Source: Firmicutes bacterium CAG:882 (GTDB taxonomy: Bacteria; Bacillota; Clostridia; Lachnospirales; Lachnospiraceae). From it: a stretch of DNA of 32,176 bases. Below the pieces are notes generated by a model. That model was not told the origin of the DNA. It was given only the letters and a program-made list of their open reading frames with translations, and ran no database searches. The stretch spans positions 1 to 32,176 of the forward strand of contig FR895344.1 in NCBI GenBank assembly GCA_000435595.1, read 5' to 3'. Positions 6,670 to 15,787 of the stretch are shown piece after piece; the first letter of the stretch is position 1; every line of letters begins with the position of its first letter. A program made the translations under genes and the position numbers.

Positions 6670-9207
6670 TCAGTGCACATCGCACTCGTCGTTCAACTTG
6701 TCGGGTGTTATGACATAGTCAAGGTCGGTTATGATGTACTGCTCCATATTCTGGATGAGTGATAAATCTTTCTTGATGTAGACTGCTTTATATCGTGATT
6801 CAGGAGGACAGTTTTCATTGGCTATCTTGTCGGAAGCCTTGCACATAGTAACCTGAATGTGCACATCACATACCTCCGTAGGAACGGTTCCGTCCTCAAA
6901 GTACTCGGTTATTACCTGGCTTCCGCGAGGGTCGCTGTCACACAGCCCCGGTATGGCAAGCTTGCCTGATTCAGCACATACCTCGGCTTCCACTATGTTA
7001 TATGGCTTCTGGAATTCGGTATACTCAAGATCTTCATGGGCGTGATCCATAATATCCTTCCATATATTGAGATGTGTCATCGTGTAGTATGCCGTGTTTA
7101 CCGGTGTGCTGTCATCGTTACCGATCCAGATACCGGCGGTATAGTAAGGAGAGAAGCCTATGAACCACTTATCGGTGTTGAGCTGTGAAGTACCTGACTT
7201 ACCTGCATAGTACATATTGTCGCTCATCAAATAAGTGAGGTTGTCTGTGACAACGCTTCTGAGAGCACTGTCTAAGAGCCATGCTGTCGACTCTTTGATT
7301 ACACGGTGGCTGTTAGAAACCGAGTTGTCAAGAAGAATATTGCCGTCGTGGTCAAGCACCTTTGTATAGAGCTTAGGCTCGTTGTACACACCATAGTTGG
7401 CTATCGCCGCGTAGGCTGAGGTCATCTCATAGTTCGTTGCTCCATTCGTGATACCGCCGAGTGCAATCGCCTGATAGTGCTGCTCCTCAGCGGTGAGCGT
7501 CGATATTCCGTAGCTTAACGCATAGCTGTAACCAAGCTCAGGTGAAATGTCCGTTATTATCTTTACGGCAGGCACGTTACGCGATACGGTTATCGCCTCA
7601 CGTATTGTCATAAGTCCATGATATTCATCGTCGACGTTGGTTACAAGTTTGCCGGTCGAGTACAGATAAGGTACATCATCATATACGGTAGCAAGGGTCA
7701 TTCCGGCAGTGTCGAGTGCCGGAGAGTACACCGTGAGAAGCTTAAAGCTTGAACCAGGTGAACGTGTTGAGTCCGTCGCACGGTTGAGCACCAATGAATG
7801 TGTCTTGTCACCGCGGCCTCCGACAAGTGCCTTTACATATCCCGTGGACTGCTCGATAAGTACAAAGGATGCCTGTGGTTCAAGTGTGTAGGCTATATTC
7901 TCGGTGCCGTCAACCACAGTACCGCCGGTTTCCTTGAGAATGTAGGTTTTAAATGTGCTGATTGCTTCCTGCGCCTCCGATTCCGTGGAAAACATTAGAG
8001 AGAAACCTGACATTCCGAGTGTGGACTGATAGAAGTTCAGGATGGAATTCTCGGTGTAGCTGTGGAATTCTCCGTCCTTGTCTTTTACCTGTAACCGGTA
8101 ACGGAGCGTGAAATCATAACGTCCGGAGTAGTAATCCGGGTTATTGACAGCACTTTCGGCATATTTTTGTAATTCACTGTCCTGACATGAATATATCTGC
8201 AGACCTCCGCGGTACACAAGGTTGTAAGCCTGAGTCTGCGTGTATCCCTTGAGGTTCATTAGATCCTCCATGAGCTGTGAGATCAGGGCATCGGTGTAGT
8301 AGGAGTAGGCGGTTGAGCCGGTCGAGGTGTTCTTGACATTCATTATTCGGTCATACACATTGTCCGCGAGTGCCTCATCATACTCCTGCTGTGTTATAAG
8401 CTCCTGCTCAAGCATATTCCGGAGTACTATCGCACGTCTCTCCTTGTTGTTGTCAGGTAAACGTACCGGGTTGTAGCGGTATGGGTTAGAGGTGGTTGCG
8501 GCAATTACCGCACTCTCAGAGATGGTCAGCTCGGATACGTCCTTGTTAAAATAATTCTGTGCAGCAGCCTGTACACCTAAGTTGTTGTTGCCGAGATTGA
8601 TGGTGTTGAGATAATTCTGTAAAATAGTGTCTTTGTCGACATTCTGCTCTAAGATAAGTGCAAGATACTGTTCCTGAAACTTACGCTTAAATGTATCGAT
8701 AAGTCCGTTTTCGCTCTCAGCCGAAAAGACATTGTTCTTGATAAGCTGCTGCGTTATCGTACTGCCTCCCTGAGTCTCCTTAAAGCCGCTCTTTATTGTG
8801 GAGTAGGCTGCACGTACGATTCCTATAGGGTCAATGCCGTTGTGATAATAAAAACGTGAATCCTCAATGGCTATAAAAGCGTCTATGAGGTGCTGCGGCA
8901 TATCACTTATGCTCGCCTCAATTCGATTGGAGCCGGAAGCCACAAGTGTCTCAACCTTATTGCCGTTGCTGTCATATATGTATGACTGGTACCACTGAGG
9001 TGAAACGGCATCCAATGAAATCTGGGGAGCGGTCTGAATTATTCCCGTGAATGCTCCGAGACCTACGCATGCTATCATCACAAAGCAGATGACAAGGCAT
9101 ACGGTTATCAGTTTAAAAACTAAAAGCACTGCCTTGCGCCAGAGCTTGGTTGACGGCGAGCGTAGAGCTTTTATTTTCCTACGTATTGATTTTGAACTGT
9201 AATTCAT
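6670..9207 (-). CDS. Class A penicillin-binding protein (peptidoglycan glycosyltransferase/transpeptidase)
   Basis: This bifunctional enzyme polymerises glycan strands and cross-links peptides at the outer face of the membrane. The 845-residue protein has a basic N-terminus, one transmembrane anchor at about residues 26-56, and a GT51 domain with catalytic E115 in AIEDSRFYYHNGIDPIG and the motif GGSTITQQLIKN. The transpeptidase domain has the SxxK box SSFK at about residue 486, a SRN motif and the KSGTS box (KSGTSQLNTDKWFIGFSP). The C-terminal extension has several cysteines. ATG at 9207 is preceded on its strand by CGGAGG, and a good promoter lies at 9228-9256. It is convergent with spoVAE; a sporulation role is not indicated. 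Confidence 0.95.
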   Translation of the reverse strand: MNYSSKSIRRKIKALRSPSTKLWRKAVLLVFKLITVCLVICFVMIACVGLGAFTGIIQTAPQISLDAVSPQWYQSYIYDSNGNKVETLVASGSNRIEASISDMPQHLIDAFIAIEDSRFYYHNGIDPIGIVRAAYSTIKSGFKETQGGSTITQQLIKNNVFSAESENGLIDTFKRKFQEQYLALILEQNVDKDTILQNYLNTINLGNNNLGVQAAAQNYFNKDVSELTISESAVIAATTSNPYRYNPVRLPDNNKERRAIVLRNMLEQELITQQEYDEALADNVYDRIMNVKNTSTGSTAYSYYTDALISQLMEDLMNLKGYTQTQAYNLVYRGGLQIYSCQDSELQKYAESAVNNPDYYSGRYDFTLRYRLQVKDKDGEFHSYTENSILNFYQSTLGMSGFSLMFSTESEAQEAISTFKTYILKETGGTVVDGTENIAYTLEPQASFVLIEQSTGYVKALVGGRGDKTHSLVLNRATDSTRSPGSSFKLLTVYSPALDTAGMTLATVYDDVPYLYSTGKLVTNVDDEYHGLMTIREAITVSRNVPAVKIITDISPELGYSYALSYGISTLTAEEQHYQAIALGGITNGATNYEMTSAYAAIANYGVYNEPKLYTKVLDHDGNILLDNSVSNSHRVIKESTAWLLDSALRSVVTDNLTYLMSDNMYYAGKSGTSQLNTDKWFIGFSPYYTAGIWIGNDDSTPVNTAYYTMTHLNIWKDIMDHAHEDLEYTEFQKPYNIVEAEVCAESGKLAIPGLCDSDPRGSQVITEYFEDGTVPTEVCDVHIQVTMCKASDKIANENCPPESRYKAVYIKKDLSLIQNMEQYIITDLDYVITPDKLNDECDVH

Positions 9208-9227
9208 ATTGTATATAACCTCCGATT

Positions 9228-9256
9228 TTTATATTATATCAAAAAAGGACAGTCAA
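9228..9256 (-). promoter_or_regulatory. sigma-A-type promoter of the PBP gene
   Basis: Reading the minus strand, TTGACT (9256-9251) and TATAAA (9233-9228) are separated by 17 bp, just upstream of the PBP ribosome binding site. Confidence 0.6.
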
Positions 9257-9335
9257 ATAAAGTAAATTATTGCTTTACAATTCATTTTTCACATATTATC
9301 CTTATTTTAAACAAGAACCGGGTAGGAGAATTGAC

Positions 9336-9977
9336 ATGGCAGAGCGCGTTACATTCATAAAGACGGGTGGCGGAGGCTACTATGAGGAGAAAAAGTCGAG
9401 GTTCATTGCGGCGGTATACAGCATCTCAAGTGAGGAGGAGGCTGCTTCCTATGTTGAAGCTGCCCGGAAAAAATATTGGGATGCAAGGCATAACTGTTAT
9501 GCTTTTGTTATTGGAGATAACAATGAAATTATGAGATTTTCAGACGATGGCGAACCGTCGGGAACTGCGGGAAAGCCAATACTTGAGGTTATTGTGGGGC
9601 GAGGCATTCATAATTGTCTCATTGTAGTGACGCGGTATTTTGGCGGAACATTGCTTGGAACAGGCGGATTGGTGCGCGCATATCAGAAGTCGTCGCTTGA
9701 TGCTCTTTGCAACAGCTCAATAGCCGTGCGGACGAAGGGAAGCCGTATAACGGTGAGAACCGATTATAACAGTGCGGGAAAGCTTCAATACGCTGCGCAG
9801 AAGAATGAGTGGATGCTCGAAAATATAATATATGAAGCGGATGTGAGACTTGTACTTGCGGTTCCGGAGAAAATGTGTGAAAGAGTTATAAAGGAAATCA
9901 CGGAGATAACGTCAGGCAAGGCGCAGATTAATGAGGAAAAGAATATAGATATAGAAGAACCGATACAGCCGGATTAA
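9336..9977 (+). CDS. YigZ/IMPACT family protein
   Basis: The 213-residue protein has the family hallmarks: YYEEKKSRFIAAVYSISSEEEA at the N-terminus, the central WDARHNCYAFVIG and the signature DDGEPSGTAGKPILEVI, then NCLIVVTRYFGGTLLGTGGLVRAY and a C-terminal domain of the YigZ ferredoxin-like type. Bacterial members are of uncertain function; the eukaryotic relative IMPACT regulates translation. ATG at 9336 is chosen because TAGGAG lies 8 bases upstream and the protein then has family length; the frame is open from 9270. Its stop overlaps the stop of the opposing PAP2 gene. Confidence 0.9.
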   Translation: MAERVTFIKTGGGGYYEEKKSRFIAAVYSISSEEEAASYVEAARKKYWDARHNCYAFVIGDNNEIMRFSDDGEPSGTAGKPILEVIVGRGIHNCLIVVTRYFGGTLLGTGGLVRAYQKSSLDALCNSSIAVRTKGSRITVRTDYNSAGKLQYAAQKNEWMLENIIYEADVRLVLAVPEKMCERVIKEITEITSGKAQINEEKNIDIEEPIQPD

Positions 9978-9993
9978 AACTGTATCGGTTCTT
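9955..9993. terminator. bidirectional terminator inside the overlapping 3' ends of two convergent genes
   Basis: AAGAACCGATACAG (9955-9968) and CTGTATCGGTTCTT (9980-9993) form a perfect 14-bp stem with an 11-base loop. The left arm encodes the last residues of the YigZ-type protein and the right arm encodes the last residues of the PAP2 protein on the other strand. Both stop codons are in the loop, at the palindromic TTAA 9974-9977. T-runs are short on both sides. Confidence 0.85.
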
Positions 9994-10873
9994 TTATGAA
10001 ACTTTTAATTATAATAGGATAAATCACTGTTACCCACATTATCACCATAAAATACCTGAAGGTGTTGGCAGGTATTGTGTTGCCAAGGAGAAGCTTAAGC
10101 CCGCTTTTAAATGCAAGTGCGCCTGCAAGTCCTATGACCACTTTGATAAGCTGCAGCCATACGCGGCTGTTTTTTGGGTTGAAATTGATATAGTGCTTTT
10201 CAATAAACCATCCTATTGCAAACCCGGCACCGGCACCGGCTGCCTTAAAGCCGTCCATAGCGAGAACGTCAGTGGTAAGTCCTGAATTGACCACATGGTA
10301 TGAATAACCGAAAAGTCCGGCTGACAGCGCAAATATGAGAAGCATAACCAAAATATCCGTGAGTGTGTTTGAATTGAGATTGTCGTATATCAGGCTCACT
10401 GCAATGCTGATGACGATTGTTATCACAAAGCTTACAAGCACATCCTTGGGAGTATGGCAGCCGAGATACATGCGGGAAAGCATAACGGCAGCTATTATAA
10501 TGAAAGAAACAGCGTACAGCCATCTCTTCTTAAAGTAGAATGAGACAGAACTGTAGAGACTTGTCGAACTCTGCGTATGTCCGCTTGGAAATGAGTATCC
10601 TGTAGCAGTGTCCATAACCTGTTCGACAGGCTTGAATTCAGGGTCGAGAACCCACGGTCTTTCTATTCTGAAATGAACCTTGAGACCCTGTACCGCAACA
10701 CCGGACAGAAAGTAGGAAAACGCAATTCTGTAGGCAAGCTTCTTGTTGATACACCAGAAGATGACTGCAAACAGGCTTACCAGCACAAGCTCCTCCCCGA
10801 ATGAGGTACATATAATAAAGAACACATCGAGAAAACCATTTCTTATGCTTTCAAGAAGATATAAAAATTCCAT
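9974..10873 (-). CDS. PAP2-superfamily membrane phosphatase
   Basis: This integral membrane lipid-phosphate or undecaprenyl-pyrophosphate phosphatase-like protein has 299 residues. The three PAP2 motifs are visible: KVHFRIERP (KxxxxxxRP), YSFPSGHTQSS (PSGH) and SRMYLGCHTPKDV (SRxxxxxHxxxD). The catalytic histidines are those of SGH and GCH. It has about eight hydrophobic segments, more than the minimal six, with a C-terminal half of unassigned membrane spans. The start ATG at 10873 is preceded on its strand by AAGGAAAA. Substrate is inferred only from the family. Confidence 0.9.
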   Translation of the reverse strand: MEFLYLLESIRNGFLDVFFIICTSFGEELVLVSLFAVIFWCINKKLAYRIAFSYFLSGVAVQGLKVHFRIERPWVLDPEFKPVEQVMDTATGYSFPSGHTQSSTSLYSSVSFYFKKRWLYAVSFIIIAAVMLSRMYLGCHTPKDVLVSFVITIVISIAVSLIYDNLNSNTLTDILVMLLIFALSAGLFGYSYHVVNSGLTTDVLAMDGFKAAGAGAGFAIGWFIEKHYINFNPKNSRVWLQLIKVVIGLAGALAFKSGLKLLLGNTIPANTFRYFMVIMWVTVIYPIIIKSFIKEPIQF

Positions 10874-11037
10874 AATTATTTTCCTTTTTTATGCAGTTTG
10901 ATAATTTGTTAACATAGTATTTCAATTATAGCACCTTTTAATTGGTTATGGTAGCATTATTTTTAAATTGAATTCGGTTTATCTGCCGGACATATTGGCT
11001 GCTTTTGGTCAAAACTATGCAAAATCAACAGAAAAAC

Positions 11038-11051
11038 TGGAAACGCTTACA
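11038..11051 (+). promoter_or_regulatory. cre-like site (CcpA catabolite repression)
   Basis: TGGAAACGCTTACA fits the Bacillus cre consensus TGWAARCGYTWNCW with one mismatch (third base). It lies about 135 bp upstream of the -35 box for the sugar-binding lipoprotein gene, as expected for a carbon-catabolite controlled operon; repression from that distance would need looping or a second site. Confidence 0.55.
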
Positions 11052-11186
11052 TAGCATGCACAATTTTACATTGTTGTTTTCACTACAAAACAGACATAAA
11101 GACAGTAAAAGACAACTAAAAACAATACAATACAACATATTGTTAAAAAAACCGTGAAATTTTTTATAAAATAATAAAAATAGTAC

Positions 11187-11216
11187 TTGTATATTTTGTA
11201 TAAATTGTGGTAGTAT
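11187..11216 (+). promoter_or_regulatory. sigma-A-type promoter of the ABC importer operon
   Basis: TTGTAT at 11187-11192 and TAGTAT at 11211-11216 are separated by 18 bp. Initiation would be near 11223, giving a leader of about 100 bases before the strong Shine-Dalgarno AAAGGAGGTC. Confidence 0.5.
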
Positions 11217-11322
11217 GAGTATGCCGAAATTAGAATTATTACTAATTGCGACAGGGTTACACGTTTATGAAACGTGAAATAATCATTTATCTTTATTTTT
11301 TAAAAGGAGGTCATTTCTTACA

Positions 11323-12945
11323 ATGAAAAAGATGACAAAAAAAGCTGTCTCTCTTGGACTTGTAGCTACCATGGCTCTCTCAATGACGGCTTGTAACAGT
11401 GCAACAGGCAACAACAACACTACTACATCCGCAGCAGAGACAACAACTCAGGCAGCAGGCACAGAGACAACATCAGCAGCAGAGACAACAACAGAGGCAG
11501 CTACTCAGCCGGCTGAGATAGTTAAGCCTGACAAGATTAAGGTTATGTGGGATGGAACAGTATTCAAGGAGGGCGATAACTACGCTGAGGCATTCTATGA
11601 TGCATTAGAAAAGCAGCTCGGTATTGAGATTGAGTGGATTCGTCCTGATCATTCTACATATGCAGAGCAGGTTGGTATTGCGTTCACAGATAAGTCAACA
11701 CTTGCAGATGTAGTTATTCTTCCATCTAACTATTATGCATCCTATGCAGCACAGGGCAACCTTTGGAACATGACAGATGCATGGCTTAACTCTGACACAT
11801 ATAATTCAGGCAGATTAATCGATGTTGCCCAGAACATCATTGACAGCTGGTATGTAACAGGACCGGATGGAGAGAAGGGAATCTACGGATTCTATCCTGC
11901 TCGTGGTAACGGATGTGTAACCTACGTTAATGCAGCACTTGCTGAGGCAGCCGGTTATACACAGGATACTCTTCCTAAGACATGGGCTGAGTATCAGGAT
12001 TTCCTGCTTGCACTTAAGGGTGTAACAGGTGCAGCTCCTGTTCTTGCAGCAGGTCTTATCACAGACGAGGCTCCTTATGTTAACTACCTTCCTGAGTTCT
12101 ATCAGGACGCTTATCCTGATTTCTACTATGATGAGACAGCAGGCGCATGGGTAGACGGTTTCGCAACAGACGCTATGGCAGCAGCTCTTGACAGACTTGC
12201 TTGGGGCTACGCTAACGGTGTTCTCGACTCACAGATTCTTGAGTCCCCATCAACATCCGATGTTCGTAACAAGTTCTATACGGGAACATCAACATCTGTA
12301 TTCACATACTGGGCAGGTACATGGGCATATACCATCACTACTAACCTTGAGAAGAACGGAATTGACACAGGCGTATGGGCTCTTGAGCCAATCGAGGAGA
12401 TGGGTGCTTACTATGAGAGACTTTCACCTATGATCTGTATCACATCTGCATGTGAGAACCCTGAGGGCGTATTCAAGTACTTTATTGATACAATCCTTGA
12501 TGGTGGTGCTACACAGATGTTATGGCAGTACGGTGTTGAGGGCGTTCACTATGTAATGGAAGACGGCAAGTTAGTTGGCCAGGTAACTGAGGCTACTGTT
12601 AATGCAGAGAAGCAGACAAAGACAAAGAAGAACCTCTTCGAGGCTCAGTTAAAGCTTGCTGATTTCGACCCTGCCGTATATCCTGATGGCGATCCTGGTT
12701 ATGCATCAACAGTAACGGATGAGGCTCTCAGCTCATTCAAGTTATTTGATGCTAATTCAAAGGCAGCTCCTGTAATCAACTCTACTGAGGTTTCACAGAA
12801 GTATAGCTCAACACTTCAGGATGCTAAGAAGAAGCTTGTTGCAGCAGTTACACAGGGTAATATGACAGGTGCTGAGGCTATTGCACAGTACAAGGAAGAG
12901 TGTGGCCCTATTTCAGACGCTATCTTAGAGTCATTCAACAACTAA
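11323..12945 (+). CDS. ABC sugar importer, extracellular solute-binding lipoprotein
   Basis: This is a family 1 (CUT1-type) solute-binding protein, 540 residues, that captures oligosaccharides outside the cell. The signal peptide ends in a lipobox with Cys24 (SMTAC). A Thr/Ala/Glu-rich linker with repeats of SAAETTT spans about residues 27-65 and probably spaces the protein from the membrane. The mature domain begins near KIKVMWDGTVF. Its neighbours, two LplB/LplC-like permeases and pectin enzymes, suggest pectin or rhamnogalacturonan fragments as ligand; this is inferred from context. It has its own promoter and cre-like site, and a hairpin follows it that may raise its mRNA level over the permease genes. 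Confidence 0.88.
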   Translation: MKKMTKKAVSLGLVATMALSMTACNSATGNNNTTTSAAETTTQAAGTETTSAAETTTEAATQPAEIVKPDKIKVMWDGTVFKEGDNYAEAFYDALEKQLGIEIEWIRPDHSTYAEQVGIAFTDKSTLADVVILPSNYYASYAAQGNLWNMTDAWLNSDTYNSGRLIDVAQNIIDSWYVTGPDGEKGIYGFYPARGNGCVTYVNAALAEAAGYTQDTLPKTWAEYQDFLLALKGVTGAAPVLAAGLITDEAPYVNYLPEFYQDAYPDFYYDETAGAWVDGFATDAMAAALDRLAWGYANGVLDSQILESPSTSDVRNKFYTGTSTSVFTYWAGTWAYTITTNLEKNGIDTGVWALEPIEEMGAYYERLSPMICITSACENPEGVFKYFIDTILDGGATQMLWQYGVEGVHYVMEDGKLVGQVTEATVNAEKQTKTKKNLFEAQLKLADFDPAVYPDGDPGYASTVTDEALSSFKLFDANSKAAPVINSTEVSQKYSSTLQDAKKKLVAAVTQGNMTGAEAIAQYKEECGPISDAILESFNN

Positions 12946-13000
12946 TTATCTTCTGATAGTTATTTGCGGGTTATTATAAGAATATTGAGTTAAGAAAGCC

Positions 13001-13027
13001 GCCGGAGGCTGAGTTTCAGTCTCCGGC
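13001..13027 (+). other. mRNA hairpin between binding-protein and permease genes
   Basis: GCCGGAGGCTGA and TCAGTCTCCGGC form a 12-bp stem (one G-U) with a 3-base loop. No proper T-run follows, so it is better seen as a partial terminator or 3' stabiliser that gives more binding protein than permease, as known for other sugar ABC operons. Confidence 0.65.
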
Positions 13028-13120
13028 AGCGTTTCGGTTGAAAATTGTTTTGTTATATATTTTATTTGCGAGGTAGTAACTCGTCAAATAACTTCCCATT
13101 TATTATAAGAGAAAGAAGGT

Positions 13121-14557
13121 ATGACAATGTTATGTAAGGCATGTAACACCGAGATACCAAAGAAGGCAAAGAAGTGTCCGAAGTGCGGCTGGCAGGTTCG
13201 CAGAGAGCCATCTAATATTAAGCCTATTGCTATCACAGGTGCAGTTATCTCCTTTTTAGGCGGATTGTTCCCGTTCATACAGAATAGCGAGAATGTTAAC
13301 TTAAAGATGTATACTCCGGCTTATGGTATGATGAACTATGAGCATCCGGCGGTATGGTATATTTTTATGTTACTTTTAGTAGCATCCATTGTACTTTGTG
13401 CAGTTAAATACGAAAAATTTTCAATTATCACAACTGTTCTGGCAGCAGTGATTTTTGGTGTAGCATATAATGACGCGTGCGGTCTTCACGGCGCACCGGG
13501 AATGATGGTCGGACTTGGTCTTCCTATAGTACTCATCGGTACGGTAATCGGCGTTGCCGGTGTATTCCTTGATGTATTAAAGTTCAAGAAAAAGCCTGAA
13601 GTTGATCCTCATTTTACAGGTAACTCCACATCAATATGGCGTAGAATGTATGTACATAGATGGTTCTATGTGATGGCTGTTCCGGTACTTGTATTCTTAA
13701 TCATCTTTAACTACTTTCCAATGGCAGGCTTAAGATATGCATTCACAGAGTATAAGTCAGGTTCTGAGCCGGTATACGTCGGCGTTAAGCAGTTTATAAG
13801 CATGTTCGGTCTTACACCGCTTGCCAAGCTTGATTCTCAGGCGTTCTTTTCAGCCTTCGGAAATACACTTTTCCTTTCAATCATCAAGCTGTTCCTGAAC
13901 ACGTTTATGGCAGTTATCATCTCACTTTTACTTCATGAGATGAAGAATATCTACTTTAAGAAGACAGTACAGACAATTATTTACCTTCCACACTTCATGT
14001 CATGGGTAGTAGTTGCATCTATCTTCAAGATGTTACTTTCAACATCAACAACCGGTGTTATCAACACCGCACTTATCAACGCAGGTATTATTGATAAGCC
14101 TATTGAGTTCCTTACTAATGGTGCTAATTGGCGTTGGGTATACTTCCTCGTTAATATATGGAAGGATACAGGTTGGGGAACTATCCTCTTCCTCGCAACT
14201 CTTTCAGGTATCAGCCCTGACCTCTATGAGGCAGCACAGATTGATGGCGCTAACCGTATGAACAGAATGAAATACATTACTCTTCCGGCTCTTGCAAACA
14301 CAATCATTACTGTATTTATTCTTAACCTTGCTAAGGTTATGAACCTCTTCGAGTCAGTATTCGTTATGTATAACCCATCTGTATATGATGAGGCCGATGT
14401 TCTTCAGACATACATTTACCGCAGAACCTTCAGTTCAGGTACAGCAGATTACGGTTATACAACAGCGGTCGGTCTTTTCCGTTCCGTAGTAAGCTGTGGA
14501 CTTGTGTTAATTTGTAACTTCGCATCTAAGAAGGTGCGTGGTCGTGGAATTGTATAA
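13121..14557 (+). CDS. ABC sugar importer permease, LplB-like, with N-terminal zinc ribbon and extra membrane segments
   Basis: The C-terminal 300 residues are a standard CUT1 permease of the LplB/YteP kind, starting WRRMYVHRWFYVMAVPVLVFLIIFNYFPMAGL and containing the EAA loop YEAAQIDGANRMNRMKYITLP that contacts the ATPase. In front lie about 170 extra residues: a zinc ribbon (CKAC...CPKCG, cysteines in the first 25 residues) and about four hydrophobic segments (residues about 30-160). Total length is 478 residues against about 300 for the family. ATG at 13121 follows AAGAAGG. No ATP-binding subunit is encoded nearby, so a shared MsmX-type ATPase is presumed. The role of the ribbon is unknown. 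Confidence 0.88.
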   Translation: MTMLCKACNTEIPKKAKKCPKCGWQVRREPSNIKPIAITGAVISFLGGLFPFIQNSENVNLKMYTPAYGMMNYEHPAVWYIFMLLLVASIVLCAVKYEKFSIITTVLAAVIFGVAYNDACGLHGAPGMMVGLGLPIVLIGTVIGVAGVFLDVLKFKKKPEVDPHFTGNSTSIWRRMYVHRWFYVMAVPVLVFLIIFNYFPMAGLRYAFTEYKSGSEPVYVGVKQFISMFGLTPLAKLDSQAFFSAFGNTLFLSIIKLFLNTFMAVIISLLLHEMKNIYFKKTVQTIIYLPHFMSWVVVASIFKMLLSTSTTGVINTALINAGIIDKPIEFLTNGANWRWVYFLVNIWKDTGWGTILFLATLSGISPDLYEAAQIDGANRMNRMKYITLPALANTIITVFILNLAKVMNLFESVFVMYNPSVYDEADVLQTYIYRRTFSSGTADYGYTTAVGLFRSVVSCGLVLICNFASKKVRGRGIV

Positions 14558-14571
14558 GGAGGTAGAAGAAT

Positions 14572-15438
14572 ATGGAAGAAAATAAATACGTTTATAAGAA
14601 GCCTAAGAAGAAAATTACTCCTTTTGCAATTTTCAACACAATTTTATTCATAGTTATATCATTGATAATACTTTTGCCTATTTGGAAGGTATTGGTTGAC
14701 TCATTTGATGCAACAGTTGGTTACGGACTTAACTTCTGGCCTAAGCAGTTTACAGCCGGCGGTTACAAGATGATTATTTCCAGAGCGGACTTATACAGAC
14801 CATTCCTTATTTCCATCGTTACAACAGTAGCGGGAACATTTGTAGGTCTTACACTTTCCACTCTCGGTGCTTATGTGCTCATTCAGTGGGAGATGCCGGG
14901 TAGAAACTTCTTCTCATGGTTACTTCTCTTCACAATGTTGTTCAGCGGTGGTATGATTCCTACATACGTTGTTATGATGAACTTACACTTAACTAACACA
15001 TTATGGGCAGTTATCCTTCCAATGGGTATCAACGTATACAACCTCGTACTCATGAGAAACTTCTTCGAAGGTATTCCGGGCTCACTTTTTGAGGCGGCAG
15101 AGATTGACGGATGTTCACCGATTATGATTTTCTTCAGAATCGTGCTTCCGCTCTCAAAGGCAGCTCTCGCAGCTATCGGTCTTATGTTTGCGGTTTCATA
15201 TTGGAATGACTACACCAACTTCAAGATTTACATTACAAAGAATAAGCTTTTCAACTTCCAGATGAAGTTAAGAGCGATGGTTATGGATAGTGACCTTCCT
15301 ACCGATGATGGTTCTATATCAAGTAACACGATTCAGAACGCAGCTATCATCGTAGCGATTATTCCATTCATGATTCTGTATCCTTTCTGCCAGGACTACT
15401 TTGTTCAGGGTGTTAATGTAGGTGCGGTTAAAGAGTGA
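14572..15438 (+). CDS. ABC sugar importer permease, LplC-like
   Basis: This is the second CUT1 permease, 288 residues, with six hydrophobic segments and the EAA loop FEAAEIDGCSPIMIFFRIVLPLSKAALA. It pairs with the preceding permease to form the membrane channel. The gene starts 14 bp after the first permease gene with AAGGAGG in the gap and is followed by a strong terminator, which ends the importer operon. The protein ends in a family-typical YFVQGVNVGAVKE. Confidence 0.92.
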   Translation: MEENKYVYKKPKKKITPFAIFNTILFIVISLIILLPIWKVLVDSFDATVGYGLNFWPKQFTAGGYKMIISRADLYRPFLISIVTTVAGTFVGLTLSTLGAYVLIQWEMPGRNFFSWLLLFTMLFSGGMIPTYVVMMNLHLTNTLWAVILPMGINVYNLVLMRNFFEGIPGSLFEAAEIDGCSPIMIFFRIVLPLSKAALAAIGLMFAVSYWNDYTNFKIYITKNKLFNFQMKLRAMVMDSDLPTDDGSISSNTIQNAAIIVAIIPFMILYPFCQDYFVQGVNVGAVKE

Positions 15439-15449
15439 TTTTGTACTTC

Positions 15450-15483
15450 AAGGGTTTCGGGGATTTCCCCGGAGCCCTTTTTG
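15450..15483 (+). terminator. intrinsic terminator of the importer operon
   Basis: AAGGGTTTCGGGG (15450-15462) pairs with CCCCGGAGCCCTT (15467-15479) as a 13-bp stem with two G-U pairs and a 4-base loop, followed by a short T-run. Confidence 0.88.
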
Positions 15484-15488
15484 CATAT

Positions 15489-15787
15489 AGTGAAGTATCA
15501 AAGCATGTTGGGACATTGCGCGTGTAAATGATTATATTCATGTATTTGGTTCCGTTGTTCGAAGCAAGATGTCCTAAGAATTTTGATAAACATACATTAT
15601 ATGTTCGCCACCGCCGCCAAGCAGTCATCCGTGCCTGCATGGCGGCTATTCCGGCGTCCATGCCGGAATTGGCTGTGTGCCGAACAAAGTTCTAAGGACA
15701 TCTAAGCTTCTTCCAAAAGTCACCGAATACATGAATATATCATTTTACACATCGCCAAGTGGTTGCTTATGCTTTGATACTTTTACT
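15489..15787. ncRNA. large structured foldback element, copy 1 (candidate structured RNA)
   Basis: The 299-bp element begins AGTGAAGTATCAAAGCAT and ends with its complement ATGCTTTGATACTTTTACT, with further outer pairing (GTGTAAAATGAT-type and ATTCATGTAT blocks). Then comes an internal loop of about 12 bases per side (TTCCGTTGTTC / TTCCAAAAGTCA), a helix GAAGC...AGATGTCCT with AGGACATCT...GCTTC, and two hairpins: GCCGCCA (15613-15619)/TGGCGGC (15640-15646) and TTCCGGC-GTCCAT-GCCGGAA (15649-15668). The same layout recurs, inverted, at 16009-16241. Coding is not supported. Strand of action is unclear. Confidence 0.75.

Larger units (their letters stand above)
10874..11322. other. 449-bp regulatory intergenic region between divergent genes
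   Basis: This A/T-rich region separates the PAP2 gene from the solute-binding lipoprotein gene. It holds a cre-like site, a sigma-A-type promoter, a 5' leader of about 100 bases with a short palindrome (CACGTTT-ATG-AAACGTG, 11260-11276), and an inverted pair ACAATA/TATTGT near 11130-11150. No coding sequence is supported here. Confidence 0.7.

Noticed and set aside
6535..6762. 75-residue plus-strand frame after spoVAE
   Set aside because: It starts inside the foldback element and runs antisense into the PBP gene end, with no family features.
11400..11520. Repeated SAAETTT-like units that could look like a designed or mobile repeat
   Set aside because: This is a low-complexity linker of a lipoprotein, common in Gram-positive solute-binding proteins.
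15428..15661. 77-residue open frame on the minus strand
   Set aside because: It runs through the importer terminator and into the structured element, so it is better explained by the noncoding structure.
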